This document shows, piece after piece, positions 5,217-5,792 of a stretch of 5,792 bases of DNA. Origin of the DNA: Neptunomonas sp. (GTDB lineage: Bacteria > Pseudomonadota > Gammaproteobacteria > Pseudomonadales > Balneatricaceae); assembly GCA_004195305.1 (NCBI GenBank), contig SDWN01000738.1:1-5792 (forward strand), in the 5' to 3' direction. Under the pieces are notes generated by a model. It was given only the letters and a program-made list of their open reading frames with translations, did no database searches and had not been told where the DNA came from. Within the stretch, counting starts at the first letter, position 1. Every line of letters begins with the position of its first letter. The position numbers and the translations under genes were made by a program.

Positions 5217-5792
5217 TCAGACCCGGGTCAGCCAGCCGTGCCGGTCTTCGGTTTTGCCCCACTGGATGTCGTTCAGCGTCTGGCGCAGCTTGACGGTGGT
5301 CGCCCCCACGCCGCCATTACCTACGTGGATATCTTTGCCCTGGTAGATCAGGGTGCCGACCGGGGTCAGAACCGCCGCGGTGCCTGAAAGTGCGGCTTCA
5401 CAGCCGGGTTTGGCGGCACGCTCCAGCAGTTCATCGACGCTGAGTTGACGCTCGGAAACCTTCATCCCCAGATCGCGGGCGATGGTGAGAATCGAGTCGC
5501 GGGTGACGCCGTGGAGGAAGCTTTCATCCAGCGCCTTGGTGATGATCTCGTCTCCGTCGATCAGCAGGAAGTTGGCCGCGCCGGTCTCCTGGACATCACC
5601 ATCGGGGCAGAATAGCACCTGATCGGCGTTGTACTCGGCACGCGCATTCATGATCGGGCGCAATGCGCTGGCGTAGTTGCCGCCGCTCTTGATCATGCCG
5701 TTATGGGGCGCACAACGCATTCCCTGATCATCAATCAGCAGCCGCAGGCAGGCATCACCACCGGCAAAATAGTCGCCGACCGGTGACAACAG
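5217..5792 (-). CDS. ilvE: Branched-chain amino acid aminotransferase, 5'-truncated by window edge
   Basis: This PLP-dependent class IV aminotransferase catalyses the last step of valine, leucine and isoleucine synthesis and the reverse deamination with 2-oxoglutarate. The visible 191 residues are the C-terminal half of a protein usually of 300-365. The frame stays open to the window edge, so the start is outside. The catalytic lysine that binds PLP is in MIKSGGNYAS (codon 5690-5688). QETGAANFLLI is the conserved E-x-G-x-x-N-x-F motif contacting the cofactor. HGVTRDSIL and LSGTAAVLTPV supply the phosphate-binding loop, and the tail IQWGKTEDRHGWLTRV is typical of the family. The ending and the GGNYA region resemble both the E. 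coli IlvE and the longer BCAT type; I cannot decide which from half the protein. It is convergent with glnE, and a strong terminator follows the TGA at 5217-5219. Base composition is GC-rich like glnE, so this is core genome. Confidence 0.93.
   Translation of the reverse strand: MLSPVGDYFAGGDACLRLLIDDQGMRCAPHNGMIKSGGNYASALRPIMNARAEYNADQVLFCPDGDVQETGAANFLLIDGDEIITKALDESFLHGVTRDSILTIARDLGMKVSERQLSVDELLERAAKPGCEAALSGTAAVLTPVGTLIYQGKDIHVGNGGVGATTVKLRQTLNDIQWGKTEDRHGWLTRV

Noticed and set aside
1..5792. tRNA, rRNA, CRISPR array, integrase or transposase gene
   Set aside because: None was seen on either strand. The non-coding stretches are too short or lack the needed structure.

Overview
The window looks like a gammaproteobacterial chromosome segment in which two GC-rich housekeeping genes face each other: glnE at the left edge (+ strand, 5' end outside the window) and a branched-chain amino acid aminotransferase at the right edge (- strand, 5' end outside the window). 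The class is inferred from the GlnE and aminotransferase protein motifs. I cannot fix the genus; Aeromonadales or Alteromonadales relatives are plausible.

Between their convergent 3' ends lies about 2.7 kb of accessory DNA that is visibly more AT-rich and differs in codon use. It has two halves. The left half (about 2620-3600) reads on the - strand and has integron-cassette architecture: an unrecognised 105-residue protein, an attC-like site, a GFA/CENP-V-type zinc protein, then a well-formed attC site. Each stop codon lies in or within a few bases of its attC, and no integrase or attI is visible. This is a small attC cluster without an integrase (a CALIN). The right half (about 3755-5000) reads on the + strand. 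It holds a 169-bp non-coding element with 19-bp terminal inverted repeats flanked by CTAG (a MITE-like element), then a promoter with the 19-bp spacer typical of MerR-controlled genes, then a 325-residue protein fusing a MerR DNA-binding domain to a SAM-dependent methyltransferase.

The island edges are marked by a 24-bp direct repeat (22/24 identical). Each copy abuts a hairpin whose T-run faces the - strand. The right copy belongs to the aminotransferase terminator, so the left copy may mark where the accessory DNA entered.

GlnE adjusts glutamine synthetase activity and the aminotransferase moves amino groups between glutamate and branched-chain amino acids, so the core genes belong to nitrogen and amino-acid metabolism. 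The accessory genes are not evidently linked to them. The most interesting item is the MerR-methyltransferase fusion behind its own apparent MerR-type promoter: a one-gene candidate for a self-regulated sensor and enzyme with unknown substrate.
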